64,000 bases of DNA from NCBI RefSeq assembly GCF_002139915.1, contig NZ_CP018788.1:992001-1056000 (forward strand). The letters are read 5' to 3'. The translations under genes were made by a program, and so were the position numbers. How positions within the stretch are numbered: the first letter of the stretch is position 1; each line of letters begins with the position of its first letter. Below, piece by piece: positions 9,645-18,604 of this stretch. Source of the stretch: Campylobacter devanensis (GTDB lineage Bacteria; Campylobacterota; Campylobacteria; Campylobacterales; Campylobacteraceae). The notes beneath the pieces are model-generated. The model ran no database searches. It worked only from the letters and a program-made list of their open reading frames with translations, and was not told where the DNA came from.

Positions 9645-10700
9645 ATGGCACTACAAAAATTAGCAGAATTAGCACACTCTATAGATAAAGATGGAATTTA
9701 CCCAAAAGAGTTATTAAAACAGATAGCTCAAAATGGTGATTTCGCTGTTTTAAAAACTAGAAGCGATATATACAAAGCTATAGAAAATATAGCGAAAATT
9801 TCAAATATTTGTGGAACTAGTGGATTTTGCATGTGGTGCCAATTTGCGATTATCTACTACTTGATAAATAGCGATAATCAAGAGCTAAAAAACGAGCTAT
9901 TACCAAAACTATATAGTGGTGAAATTCTAGGTGGAACGGCACTATCAAATCCTATGAAGGCCTTTGCTGGGATTGAGAAAAATCATCTCAAATCTACAAA
10001 AGTAGAAGGCGGATATATCATAAATGGCAATCTACCATGGGTATCAAATATCACTGAAGATAGCGTATTTGGCGCTATAGCCTTAGATGAAGATGATAAG
10101 CCTGTAATGGGCGTAATAAGAGTTGGCAAAAATGCTACTTTAAAATCAAATATCAAATACGCCGCACTTGAGGGCTCAGCTACAAAAAGCGTGGCTATAA
10201 AAGATTATTTTTTAGCTAGTAGTGATATTTTAGCCACTAATATCTATGAGTATCTAATCAAAATAACTCCTGGATTTATACTCTTACAAACAGGCATAGC
10301 AGCTGGAATCATAAAAGCAGCCTTAGATGAGATAGAAAAATCAAACAAAACTCACGCTGATATAAACTCATATCTAAATATAAATTTAGATGAGTTAAAA
10401 AGCGAATTTAACAATCTTTTAAATGAGATTAAGCTTATATCAGAAAATATCGAAAACATAGAGCCAATTAGGGTTTTAAAAGCTAGGTTAAATGGCTCAC
10501 TCCTAACTCAAAGGGTAACGAGTGCTGCGGTGTTGTTTTGTGGTACTAAGGGGTATTTTGAGAAGTCTCATGTAGCAAGACTCCAAAGAGAGGGTAATTT
10601 CGTCCTTATAGTAACTCCTAGCATAAAGCACCTTTTAAAAGAGATAGCTCAAGTAGAAGCTGGGCGTGGCTGCATAAAATCATGGCGAGAAAAATTATAA
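9645..10700 (+). CDS. Acyl-CoA-dehydrogenase-fold flavoprotein (DszC/SfnB-like)
   Basis: 351 residues. Acyl-CoA dehydrogenase fold: an N-terminal helical part with GTSGFCMWCQFAIIY, a middle beta domain (GGTALSNPMKAFAGIEKN and GGYIINGNLPWVSN), and a C-terminal helical bundle ending EVEAGRGCIKSWREKL-like. Relatives of this short type include flavin-dependent monooxygenases of organosulfur metabolism (DszC, SfnB) as well as true dehydrogenases. Placement between an OsmC protein and a NitT/TauT-type importer favours the organosulfur reading. No flavin reductase lies in the operon. Nine bases separate it from the upstream stop, with AAGGA as ribosome site. Confidence 0.7.
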   Translation: MALQKLAELAHSIDKDGIYPKELLKQIAQNGDFAVLKTRSDIYKAIENIAKISNICGTSGFCMWCQFAIIYYLINSDNQELKNELLPKLYSGEILGGTALSNPMKAFAGIEKNHLKSTKVEGGYIINGNLPWVSNITEDSVFGAIALDEDDKPVMGVIRVGKNATLKSNIKYAALEGSATKSVAIKDYFLASSDILATNIYEYLIKITPGFILLQTGIAAGIIKAALDEIEKSNKTHADINSYLNINLDELKSEFNNLLNEIKLISENIENIEPIRVLKARLNGSLLTQRVTSAAVLFCGTKGYFEKSHVARLQREGNFVLIVTPSIKHLLKEIAQVEAGRGCIKSWREKL

Positions 10701-10712
10701 AAAGGATAAGAT

Positions 10713-11630
10713 ATGAATAGAAGATATGCACTTGGATTTTTAGCTGGTTTTTTGGCTCTTAGTGCGACTAAGAGTGTGGCAAATTCTAAATTTAAAAAAG
10801 GTATTAAGATAGGATATCTGCCGATTTGCGATCATTTGATTATAATCGCTAAAGATATCTTTAGTAGTGATGAGTTTGATATTGTTCCTATTAAATTTGC
10901 TAATTGGGCGGATTTGAGCGAGGCTCTAAGGGCTAAAGCAGTTGATGGGGCGTTTTTATTAGCTCCGCTTGGGCTTATGCTAAAAGGTAGTGGAGTAGAT
11001 ATCAAAGCCATTATGGCCGCACACAAAAACGGCTCATCTTTGGTGGTAAATAACAGCATTAAGACAATCAATGAATTAGAAGGCAAAAATATAGCAATTC
11101 CATCTAGATTTTCTAGCCACTACTATATCTTACACAAGCTTTTAAGCAAGCATAATATAAAAGTAAATTTAGTAGATATGGCACCTACTGAGATGCCTTT
11201 TGCCTTGCTAACAAATAGAATTGATGGATATATTGTTGCTGAGCCTTTTGGTCAGCTTGGCGTCCAAAGGGGAGCTAGAAATTTGATATTAAGCAAAGAT
11301 ATCACGCCTAATCACATCTGCTGCTTACTAAACTACTCTAGCGAGTTAGCCAACTCACCAGTTGCGGCGCAACTGACAAATGCCTTTAAAAAGGCGGCTG
11401 ATTTCATAGAGAAAAATCACAAAGAAGCCTCTATAATAGGCTCTAAAATCCTAGCTCAAGATGCCAATATCATCAACAAAATTGTAGAAGATAAAATCGT
11501 ATCATATAGCGATTTAAAGATAAATAAAGAAGATCTAATAAATCTAAAAGAGTTTTTGATATCTCAAAATTTAGCAAATGATGGGCTAAAAAATTTAGAT
11601 ATAGATAGTTATTTAGTGGAGCAAGTATGA
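10713..11630 (+). CDS. ABC transporter substrate-binding protein, NitT/TauT (SsuA/NMT1) family
   Basis: 305 residues. The N-terminus MNRRYALGFLAGFLALSATK has two arginines and a hydrophobic stretch, so export by Sec, or possibly Tat, is likely; no lipobox is seen. The mature part starts with KFKKGIKIGYLPICDHLI and contains FANWADLSEALRAKAVDGAF and IDGYIVAEPFGQLG, the pattern of periplasmic binding proteins for sulfonates, taurine, nitrate or thiamine precursor. It feeds the permease and ATPase that follow. The ligand cannot be read from sequence; an organosulfur compound is the best guess from neighbours. Confidence 0.85.
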   Translation: MNRRYALGFLAGFLALSATKSVANSKFKKGIKIGYLPICDHLIIIAKDIFSSDEFDIVPIKFANWADLSEALRAKAVDGAFLLAPLGLMLKGSGVDIKAIMAAHKNGSSLVVNNSIKTINELEGKNIAIPSRFSSHYYILHKLLSKHNIKVNLVDMAPTEMPFALLTNRIDGYIVAEPFGQLGVQRGARNLILSKDITPNHICCLLNYSSELANSPVAAQLTNAFKKAADFIEKNHKEASIIGSKILAQDANIINKIVEDKIVSYSDLKINKEDLINLKEFLISQNLANDGLKNLDIDSYLVEQV

Positions 11631-12361
11631 AATATATTTATCAAAGTATAGTTTTAGCTTTTGCTATATTAATATGGCATATATTTAGCTCTGAGCTAAT
11701 TCCATCGCCTATGCAAGTTTTAAACGCATTTAGGCTAATAATAGATAATAATAGCTTACAAATTGGAATTATAGATTCGCTATATAGATACGGTATTGGG
11801 CTTATTTTGGGCGTTATTTTTGGGGTTATAATTGGTTTTATATTTGGTTATAATCCAAAATTTGCTCAAGCATTTGATCCGCTATTTAATATTTTGCGTC
11901 CTATCTCGCCAATTGCATGGGTGCCAATTATCTTAATAATATTTGGAATTGGAGATTTACCAACTATATTTATTATAGCATATTCAGTATTTTTCCCTAT
12001 GGTATTATTATCTACAAAAGCCATAAAAGATCTACCTAGCCAACTAATAGTAGTAGCTAAAAATTTTGGTGCTTCTAAATTGCAAATTTTCACTGGAGTT
12101 ATCATACCATCTAGTTTTTTATCTCTTATATCTAGCCTTAAATTAGCCGCAGCTCTTGCTTGGATAAATCTAGTCGTAGGAGAAATGTTAGGAGCTCAAA
12201 CTGGACTTGGATATATGATTATCGATAGTAGAAATCAATTAAGAATAGATATATTAATAGCTACAATTATTACTATAGGTATCATTGGTATGATAATTAA
12301 TACTATATTTGGATATATAGAAAAAGTAGTATCAAGGAGATATGGCTATGATAGAAATTAA
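11627..12361 (+). CDS. ABC transporter permease, SsuC/TauC type
   Basis: 244 residues with about six hydrophobic segments. The EAA-type cytoplasmic loop is visible as ELIVVAKNFGAS-like sequence after LPSQ (residues about 140-160), and there is a family-typical PISPIAWVPIILIIFGIGD stretch. It forms the inner-membrane channel of the NitT/TauT-type importer. Its ATG overlaps the stop of the binding-protein gene by 4 bases, so the two are translationally coupled. Confidence 0.87.
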   Translation: MKYIYQSIVLAFAILIWHIFSSELIPSPMQVLNAFRLIIDNNSLQIGIIDSLYRYGIGLILGVIFGVIIGFIFGYNPKFAQAFDPLFNILRPISPIAWVPIILIIFGIGDLPTIFIIAYSVFFPMVLLSTKAIKDLPSQLIVVAKNFGASKLQIFTGVIIPSSFLSLISSLKLAAALAWINLVVGEMLGAQTGLGYMIIDSRNQLRIDILIATIITIGIIGMIINTIFGYIEKVVSRRYGYDRN

Positions 12362-13091
12362 AAATCTTAGAAAATCATTTGGCGATATTTGCGTTTTAGA
12401 TGATATAAATTTAAAGATTAATAATGGTGAGTTTTGCGTACTTTTAGGCTCTAGCGGAAGCGGCAAAAGCACAATATTAAAAATTTTAAGCTCTCTTGAA
12501 AGCTTTGATAGTGGTGAGATTAAATTTGATAACGAGAGCTTTAAATCTCAAATTCCAAACTCCAAAGAGCGTCAGATAATAATGCAACACTACTGCTTAA
12601 TGCCATGGCTTACTGCGCTTGATAATATCAAATTTGCTCTAAAGTGTTCTGGCTTAAAGAATAAAAAACTAATAGATGACATAGCTAAAAAATATCTAAG
12701 CCTAGTAGGGTTAAAAGATAAAATGAATTTATATCCAAATAGCCTAAGTGGCGGCCAATGCCAAAGAGTTGCGATTGCTAGAGCTTTAGCTCTTGATCCA
12801 AAGGTGCTATTTTTAGATGAGCCTTTTAGTGCTTTAGATCCAGTTGTTAGAGCAAATTTACAAACCGAGCTTAAAGAATTAACTAAAAATAAGCAAGTGA
12901 TATTTGTAACTCACGATATTGATGAGGCTATACTTTTAGGTGATAAAATTGTGATTTTACATGCTGGAAAGATAATTAAAGAGCTACAAAATCCTAAATT
13001 TACTCCAAATACTCCAAAATATTTTGAGCTAAAATCTGTAATATATAAGCTAATTAATGGCGAAATAGAAAATATAGAATATATGATTTAA
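12348..13091 (+). CDS. ABC transporter ATP-binding protein, SsuB/TauB type
   Basis: 247 residues from the second ATG (12348; AAGGAG lies 8 nt before it, but only 2 nt before the ATG at 12342). Walker A GSSGSGKST, signature LSGGQCQRVAIARALALDP, Walker B VLFLDEP and the switch histidine in FVTHDIDEAI are all present, so it should be an active ATPase. IMQHYCLMPWLTALDNI is the Q-loop region typical of the NitT/TauT group. The gene overlaps the permease end and closes the operon; the stop lies in a hairpin that acts as terminator. Confidence 0.92.
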   Translation: MIEIKNLRKSFGDICVLDDINLKINNGEFCVLLGSSGSGKSTILKILSSLESFDSGEIKFDNESFKSQIPNSKERQIIMQHYCLMPWLTALDNIKFALKCSGLKNKKLIDDIAKKYLSLVGLKDKMNLYPNSLSGGQCQRVAIARALALDPKVLFLDEPFSALDPVVRANLQTELKELTKNKQVIFVTHDIDEAILLGDKIVILHAGKIIKELQNPKFTPNTPKYFELKSVIYKLINGEIENIEYMI

Positions 13092-13111
13092 GATAGCCAA
13101 ATTGGCTATCT
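13091..13111. terminator. Bidirectional hairpin between the ABC operon and flaC
   Basis: AGATAGCCA and TGGCTATCT form a 9-bp stem with a 3-base loop, followed by T-rich sequence on the plus strand and lying directly before the flaC stop on the minus strand. It can serve both convergent transcripts. Confidence 0.7.
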
Positions 13112-13115
13112 TTAT

Positions 13116-13868
13116 CTATCTTAGAAGTGTTGATACTTGTTGAGCTAGTAAAGTCATATTGTGAGCAGCCGCCAAAGTCGTGCTATTGAGCTGTAAATTT
13201 GATCTATTTAGATCGCTTAAATTTTTTACTACATCGTTATTTTGTAGCTGTGATTCACTAGCTTTGGCTGAATTTGATGCTGTGATAGAAGAGTTGATAT
13301 TGCTTAAAAGCCCTTGCTGAGTGCTACCGATATCAGCTCTCATAGCATTAACGCTATCCTTAAAAGCAGCTATGCTATCTTGAGAGCTAATATCAATTGA
13401 GCTAATATTTGGACTATTTAGCGATATTGTAGTTGCAGAACTACCAGTTTGAAAGTTCATAGTCGAACCAAATATATTTTGACCATTAAAGCTAGTTGAA
13501 TTTAGCGTATCTTGCATAGATGTCTTAAGCGCTTGAGCCTCTTTTGCAATAGCAGCTCTTGAGTTACTATCCATAGCTAGACTATTTGAACGAATTGATA
13601 GTTCATTTAATCTATCAGCACTATTTGTTAAATTTTGTAATGCTCCATCAGCAATTTGTAAAACACCAATTGCGTCATTTGCATTGTTAACGCCTTGAGA
13701 GATGGCATTAGCATTGCTTAAAAGTGTATTAGCGATAACCATATTAGCACTATCACTACCGCTAATAGCACGATTTGCTAAGATATTATCCAGGGCTTTA
13801 TTAGCACTATTTTGAGCATTGTTTAAATAGTAATTTTGCATACTATTTGAATAGTCATTTATCTTCAT
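13116..13868 (-). CDS. flaC: Short secreted flagellin-like protein FlaC
   Basis: 250 residues, about half the length of FlaA/FlaB. It keeps the flagellin D0/D1 ends, with N-terminal coiled helices containing ISGSDSANMVIANTLLSN and a C-terminal half ending LAAAHNMTLLAQQVSTLLR, but lacks the variable central domains. In C. jejuni the equivalent (Cj0720c) is exported through the flagellar apparatus and is not needed for the filament. AAGGAG precedes the ATG. It is divergent from the ATP-grasp cassette. Confidence 0.9.
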   Translation of the reverse strand: MKINDYSNSMQNYYLNNAQNSANKALDNILANRAISGSDSANMVIANTLLSNANAISQGVNNANDAIGVLQIADGALQNLTNSADRLNELSIRSNSLAMDSNSRAAIAKEAQALKTSMQDTLNSTSFNGQNIFGSTMNFQTGSSATTISLNSPNISSIDISSQDSIAAFKDSVNAMRADIGSTQQGLLSNINSSITASNSAKASESQLQNNDVVKNLSDLNRSNLQLNSTTLAAAHNMTLLAQQVSTLLR

Positions 13869-13956
13869 TTGATACTCCTTACTTTATTATCTTAAATTTT
13901 AACTAAATTTAGCTTAATTTTCACCTAATTTAGGGGTAAATTTAATAAGTTTAAGA

Positions 13957-13962
13957 TATAAT
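13957..13962 (+). promoter_or_regulatory. -10 box of the ATP-grasp cassette
   Basis: TATAAT at 13957-13962, about 26 nt before the GTG start of the ATP-grasp gene, preceded by an A/T-rich tract as in typical Campylobacter sigma70 promoters. Confidence 0.55.
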
Positions 13963-13988
13963 TTCGCCACAAAATTTAAAGGAAATTC

Positions 13989-15158
13989 GTGGATAAAATC
14001 CCTGTGGCTTTGCTTATTGGTGCTAGTAGTGAAAGCTTAATTGCTATAGCTTATGCTAAAAAACTTGGACTAAGAGTTGTTGCCTTTGATATTAATCCTA
14101 CAGCTCCAGGACTTAAAGAAGCCGATATATCATATAACGAGGATATCTCAAATCCAAATAAAATAATAGCAATTTTAGAGCGTGATGGATTAATACCAGC
14201 AATAATTTTACCCGTACCAATTGGCAGATGTCTTAATACTATTGGTGCTTTAAATGACTATTATAATCTAAATGGTTTTAGTTATAAAATGGCAGATATT
14301 TGTACTGATAAGCTCAAATTTGCTACTGCTTTAGCAGATAATGGGGGATTAGGCTCTTTAAGAGATATAAAATTTGATATATTTGATCCAAATTCAAATC
14401 ACAATAAGCTTAAATTTCCACTAATAATCAAGCCAAGATTTGGCAGTGGTAGCAAGGATACGATAGTTATATCTAATCTTGATGAGCTTAAAAATATCAC
14501 TCAAAATATTAAATTTACTAAAATGAATTTTTTAATCGAAGAGTTTATAGATGGCTTAGAGTATGGGATTGACGCAGCTATTATTAATGGCGAATTTCAT
14601 CATATTTTATTAAGACAAAAGCTATTAACCCCGCTCCCATATAGACAGGCTATAGGGTATATTAGCATAGATGAAATACCATTTATAAGTAGCTATATCC
14701 AAAAGGTTATAACCAAATTAAATATAGATAATTGTTTATTACACGCTGATATAATAACCAAAGATAATAGAGCATTTATCATAGAGCTATCTACTCGCCC
14801 AAGCGGGCATTATCTAAGTAAATTTATAGAGATTACAACTGGGATAAATCCTACAAAAGAGTGGATAAATAAGAGCCTAAATCTACCATATAACTTCAAG
14901 CCAAAATTTAGAAAAAATACAATAATACGCTATTTTGATTTTGAAGGCGACTGGATAGCGGCTGATTTTGACTTGCTTAAAGATAGCTTAGGGATTATAG
15001 ATTATAGGTGCGAAATTAATTCAACACTACCAAAAGTTATAGATGGCTCTACCATAATGGATAGAGGCTATGCGATAATACAAACCAACTCAAAGGAGCA
15101 ATCACTTATAAACACGCAAAAATTAATATCAAATTTTAAAAGGAAAATAGATGGATGA
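13989..15158 (+). CDS. ATP-grasp family ligase of unknown substrate
   Basis: 389 residues from a GTG with AAAGGA upstream. An N-terminal Rossmann-like pre-ATP-grasp domain (ALLIGASSESLIAIAYAKKL, FDINPTAPGLKEAD) is followed by an ATP-grasp domain: PLIIKPRFGSGSKDTIVIS phosphate-binding loop, FLIEEFIDGLEYGIDAAI, and AFIIELSTRPSGHYLSKFI with the metal-binding E-x-S/N pattern. Layout is that of PurK/CarB-like or carboxylate-amine ligases, which join a carboxylate to an amine or thiol with ATP. The substrate is unknown. It overlaps the following methyltransferase by 8 bases, so they are co-translated, and it neighbours flaC. Confidence 0.8.
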   Translation: MDKIPVALLIGASSESLIAIAYAKKLGLRVVAFDINPTAPGLKEADISYNEDISNPNKIIAILERDGLIPAIILPVPIGRCLNTIGALNDYYNLNGFSYKMADICTDKLKFATALADNGGLGSLRDIKFDIFDPNSNHNKLKFPLIIKPRFGSGSKDTIVISNLDELKNITQNIKFTKMNFLIEEFIDGLEYGIDAAIINGEFHHILLRQKLLTPLPYRQAIGYISIDEIPFISSYIQKVITKLNIDNCLLHADIITKDNRAFIIELSTRPSGHYLSKFIEITTGINPTKEWINKSLNLPYNFKPKFRKNTIIRYFDFEGDWIAADFDLLKDSLGIIDYRCEINSTLPKVIDGSTIMDRGYAIIQTNSKEQSLINTQKLISNFKRKIDG

Positions 15159-15831
15159 GATAATAAAAGCTCAAGAACACTCATATAAATTATGGGAGCA
15201 ACATATATCTAACTCAATGCTACTATACCCAAATGAGTATTTGACTCGCTATATCTATGCTAATAGAAGGGATTTTAATAGTATATTGGATTTTGGCTGC
15301 GGTGATGGACGGCACTTAGAGATGATAGCTAGGGCTGGACTAGAGCATATAATTGGCGTAGATTATAACCGTTCAGTGCTAGATATAGCTCAGCAAAGAT
15401 GTCAAAAATATAATATCAAATGCGAGTTATATCAAAATAATCAAAACTCAAATTTAAAAGATCTAATCCAAAGAGATAATTTAGATTGCGTGGTTTGCTG
15501 GGGGATAACCCTTACTAATGCCTATTACGCCATAAGCGATATTTTTAAGCAATTTGCTAAAATATTAAAGCCAAATGGCAAGGTGATAGCTAATTGGAGA
15601 GCGCAAGATGACTCACTATATGGCGATGGCAAAGAGATAGCTAAAGATACATTTATAATTGAGCGTGATAGCCATAAAGGAATGCTATATTATATCCCAA
15701 ATTTAGATGATATAAAAGAGATTTATAAGAGTGCGAATTTAGAGATTATAAGCATAGATAGCGAGAGATTTACTATTGATAATGGCAAGATTATAAACTC
15801 ATGGCATATCATAGAAGCCAAAAAAATTTAA
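15151..15831 (+). CDS. Class I SAM-dependent methyltransferase (first of a tandem pair)
   Basis: 226 residues. SAM-binding motif I ILDFGCGDGRHLEMIARAG is followed by the acidic end of strand 2 (IIGVDYN) and DNLDCVVCWGITL. The N-terminal part (ehSYKLWEQHI, then LYPNEYLTRYIY) is shared with the next gene, as is the C-terminal SHKGMLYYIPNLDDIKEIY-like stretch, so the two are paralogues. The acceptor is unknown. The start overlaps the ATP-grasp stop. Confidence 0.82.
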   Translation: MDEIIKAQEHSYKLWEQHISNSMLLYPNEYLTRYIYANRRDFNSILDFGCGDGRHLEMIARAGLEHIIGVDYNRSVLDIAQQRCQKYNIKCELYQNNQNSNLKDLIQRDNLDCVVCWGITLTNAYYAISDIFKQFAKILKPNGKVIANWRAQDDSLYGDGKEIAKDTFIIERDSHKGMLYYIPNLDDIKEIYKSANLEIISIDSERFTIDNGKIINSWHIIEAKKI

Positions 15832-15853
15832 AATAAAATTTAAAAGTAATTTA

Positions 15854-16540
15854 ATGAAAAATAGCGTAAATGATTATAAAGAGCATTTTAATTTTTGGGA
15901 GGATTTGATATTAAGCGGAGATAGAATTTATCCTAGTGAGTTTGTTGTGAGATTTGCTTTTAAGAATAAATTTAAAAGTGTGCTCGATTTTGGCTGTGCT
16001 AATGGTAGGCATTTAGAGTGTTTTAGCAAGGCTGGTGCTACTAGATTAATAGGCATTGACCTAAATCAAAAGCCACTTGATCTAGCCAAAAGTAGATTAG
16101 AGCCGATCATAAATAGCCGTGGCGCCACACTAGAGCTATATAGTAACAAAAATAGAGATATTAATGAAATTTTAAAAGATATTAGAGTTGATGCGATACT
16201 TCTTTGGGAGATAGTATATTTATATACACCAAATATAGTTTTAAATCTTTTAAACTCACTCAAATCTCATCTAAATCCAAATGGCAAAATGCTTATAAAT
16301 TTCATCAGTAAAGATGATAGCCTAAAAATCGACGCAAAGCCTTTAGGCGAAAATATCTATGAGATTACAGAGCCAACTCATAGGGGGTTGATTTTTACAT
16401 TTTATGATTTAGATATGATTACAGAGCTTATGAAAAAGGCTGGTTTAAAGATAATATCTATAGAAAAAAACCACTATTGGCTAGATGGTGGAGCTATCAA
16501 GCATGACTATATCAATATCCAAGCCACGCATGATAGCTAA
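15854..16540 (+). CDS. Class I SAM-dependent methyltransferase (second of a tandem pair)
   Basis: 228 residues, same architecture as the preceding gene: FNFWEDLILSGDRIYPSEFV, motif I VLDFGCANGRHLECFSKAG, IGIDLN, and a C-terminal THRGLIFTFYDLDMITELM. Motif I carries Ala in place of the Asp seen in the first copy. The copies differ over most of their length, so the duplication is not recent. No clear Shine-Dalgarno precedes the ATG, 22 bases after the upstream stop. Probably acts with the ATP-grasp enzyme on one product. Confidence 0.82.
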   Translation: MKNSVNDYKEHFNFWEDLILSGDRIYPSEFVVRFAFKNKFKSVLDFGCANGRHLECFSKAGATRLIGIDLNQKPLDLAKSRLEPIINSRGATLELYSNKNRDINEILKDIRVDAILLWEIVYLYTPNIVLNLLNSLKSHLNPNGKMLINFISKDDSLKIDAKPLGENIYEITEPTHRGLIFTFYDLDMITELMKKAGLKIISIEKNHYWLDGGAIKHDYINIQATHDS

Positions 16541-16543
16541 AAT

Positions 16544-17824
16544 TTAAACCCTAAACTCCACAGAAAGCTTATGAGCCTCTAGCCCTTCAGCATCAGCTAG
16601 AGCCATACAAGCCTTGCTAAGCTCATCAATTGCTCTTTTATTCATAGAGATTATAGAGCTTTTTTTGATGAAATTACTCACGCTTAAAGGTGAGAAAAAT
16701 CTAGCGCTACCGCCTGTTGGTAGCGTGTGATTTGGCCCAGCTAGATAGTCTCCTATTGCTTCAGGGGTATAGTGGCCTAAAAATATCGCCCCGGCGTGTT
16801 TGATGCGTGGTAGATAATCATACGCATTATCACACGCTATCTCTAAATGCTCCACAGCCAACTCATTCATCAATTCCACACACTCATCCATATCACGAGC
16901 GACGATTATAGCAGCTTTATTATCTATACTTGCTTTGGCTATCTCATATCTTTTTAAATTTGGCAATAATCTTTGAATTTCGCTATTAACCTTAGTGGCA
17001 AACTCATCACTAAAAGTAATTAAAAAGCTACTAGCTATCTCATCGTGCTCAGCTTGGCTTAATAGATCGATAGCTATATGAGTAGGATTAGCACTCTCAT
17101 CAGCTATCACACCTATTTCGCTTGGGCCTGCTATCATATCTATATTTACATCACCATAAACCATCTTTTTAGCCGTTGCGACAAAGATATTACCAGGACC
17201 AGTGATTACATCAACTTTTTTAATGCTCTTAGTCCCATACGCCATAGCCGCTATAGCACTAGCACCACCTACTTTATAGGCGTTTTTGATACCTAAAAGA
17301 TGCATAGCGCCAAGCAATAAAGAATTAACCACACCACCAACAGCAGGAGTACAAACCACTATATCCTTCACCCCTGCTACTATAGCTGGGACTGCATTCA
17401 TAATCAATGAGCTAGGATATGCGGCTTTGCCACCTGGGATATATAGCCCTGCTCTATCTACGGGCGTTACCTTTTGACCTAAGAGCGCACCGCTAGGCTC
17501 AAAGTCTATCCATGACTTTTCTACCTGTTTTTCGTGGTAAGATTTTATCCTTTTATATGCTACTTCTAAGGCGTTTTTAAGCTCACTATCTAAAGCTTCA
17601 TAAGCGCTTTTCATCTCATAAGTGCTTATAGCTAGATTATCTTTTACTTCCCACTTATCAAACTTAGCTATTTGGGCTTTTAATGCCTCATCGCCATGGG
17701 TTTTAATCTCATTTATAATACCATTTACAATTGGCATTACGCTTTGTATATCCATATTTGATCGATTGACTAATGAGTTAAACTCATCTTTAAAATTTGC
17801 TTGATTGCTATATAAAATTTTCAT
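16544..17824 (-). CDS. hisD: Histidinol dehydrogenase
   Basis: 426 residues from the ATG at 17824, which has AAGGAG 6 nt upstream; the ATG at 17830 lies against that site. Last two steps of histidine synthesis, L-histidinol to L-histidine with two NAD+. Family motifs: PGGKAAYPSSLIMNAVPA, VDVITGPGNIFVATAKK, IDMIAGPSEIGVIAD, the zinc/catalytic region LLSQAEHDE, VEHLEIACD and GPNHTLPTGGSARFF. Length is normal (about 430). It is the first gene of the minus-strand string that continues with yaaA upstream; hisB is about 35 kb away. Confidence 0.97.
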   Translation of the reverse strand: MKILYSNQANFKDEFNSLVNRSNMDIQSVMPIVNGIINEIKTHGDEALKAQIAKFDKWEVKDNLAISTYEMKSAYEALDSELKNALEVAYKRIKSYHEKQVEKSWIDFEPSGALLGQKVTPVDRAGLYIPGGKAAYPSSLIMNAVPAIVAGVKDIVVCTPAVGGVVNSLLLGAMHLLGIKNAYKVGGASAIAAMAYGTKSIKKVDVITGPGNIFVATAKKMVYGDVNIDMIAGPSEIGVIADESANPTHIAIDLLSQAEHDEIASSFLITFSDEFATKVNSEIQRLLPNLKRYEIAKASIDNKAAIIVARDMDECVELMNELAVEHLEIACDNAYDYLPRIKHAGAIFLGHYTPEAIGDYLAGPNHTLPTGGSARFFSPLSVSNFIKKSSIISMNKRAIDELSKACMALADAEGLEAHKLSVEFRV

Positions 17825-17875
17825 AAACATCTCCTTAAATTTACAAAATTATACTCTATTTTAAACAACTTAATC

Positions 17876-18604
17876 TTAATCACCATTAATTTCAAAAATT
17901 AACTCAATTTTTAATTTTGTCTTTATAATATTTAATAAACTTAAATTTGGAAATTTAATCTCCATCAACTCATCAAAACTCTTAGCCCCATTTAACGCCA
18001 AACAGCGCAAAATAATCCCCCGATAATGCTTAGCAAAGTGGCTGATAGCTCTACCATTTTTTAGGAATTTCATAGTTGTATATGGGGATTTAATAGAGTA
18101 GAACTTATCATAATATCCAGCCCTAAGATCCAATATCTCATCACCACCCAATAACTCATCTAAAGCGGTATTAAGTCTAGTTTTATAATACTTTACACTA
18201 TCTATATCGCCTATCATTTGACCTTGCTTAAGCTTATAAAATCTAACATAATCCCCAGCCCTTAACACCCCATAAAGATTAGAAAATATCAATAAATTCT
18301 CATCAATATATCTAGCTGATTTTTCATCTAAACTTGGATAATCCAAAGCATCATACGCCACGCCATCATACAAAAGCACAGCCTTATGATAGAGATTTTG
18401 GGCTGATAAATTAGCTATTTTATCAATCTCTTTAGACTCTTTAATCCCAAAAATCTCGATTAAAGCTCTCTCATCTTTGCTATTTAAAATTTCATAATAT
18501 CTATTTAAAATTTCATCTCTATCACAATTTATAGCCATCAAAGCCGATTTAAGCGGATTTGGCGTTGGCTTTTTGCTCTCACTTGGCGAAAATAGTATTT
18601 TCAC
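17876..18604 (-). CDS. yaaA: YaaA/UPF0246 family protein
   Basis: 242 residues from a GTG that overlaps the end of the HIT gene by 26 bases. N-terminal MKILFSPSESKK (with K-x-P following) and LYHKAVLLYDGVAYDAL match the YaaA/DUF328 family. E. coli YaaA lowers intracellular iron under peroxide stress and has a DNA-binding fold. The protein is cytoplasmic, and its role here is by family only. Confidence 0.85.
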   Translation of the reverse strand: MKILFSPSESKKPTPNPLKSALMAINCDRDEILNRYYEILNSKDERALIEIFGIKESKEIDKIANLSAQNLYHKAVLLYDGVAYDALDYPSLDEKSARYIDENLLIFSNLYGVLRAGDYVRFYKLKQGQMIGDIDSVKYYKTRLNTALDELLGGDEILDLRAGYYDKFYSIKSPYTTMKFLKNGRAISHFAKHYRGIILRCLALNGAKSFDELMEIKFPNLSLLNIIKTKLKIELIFEINGD

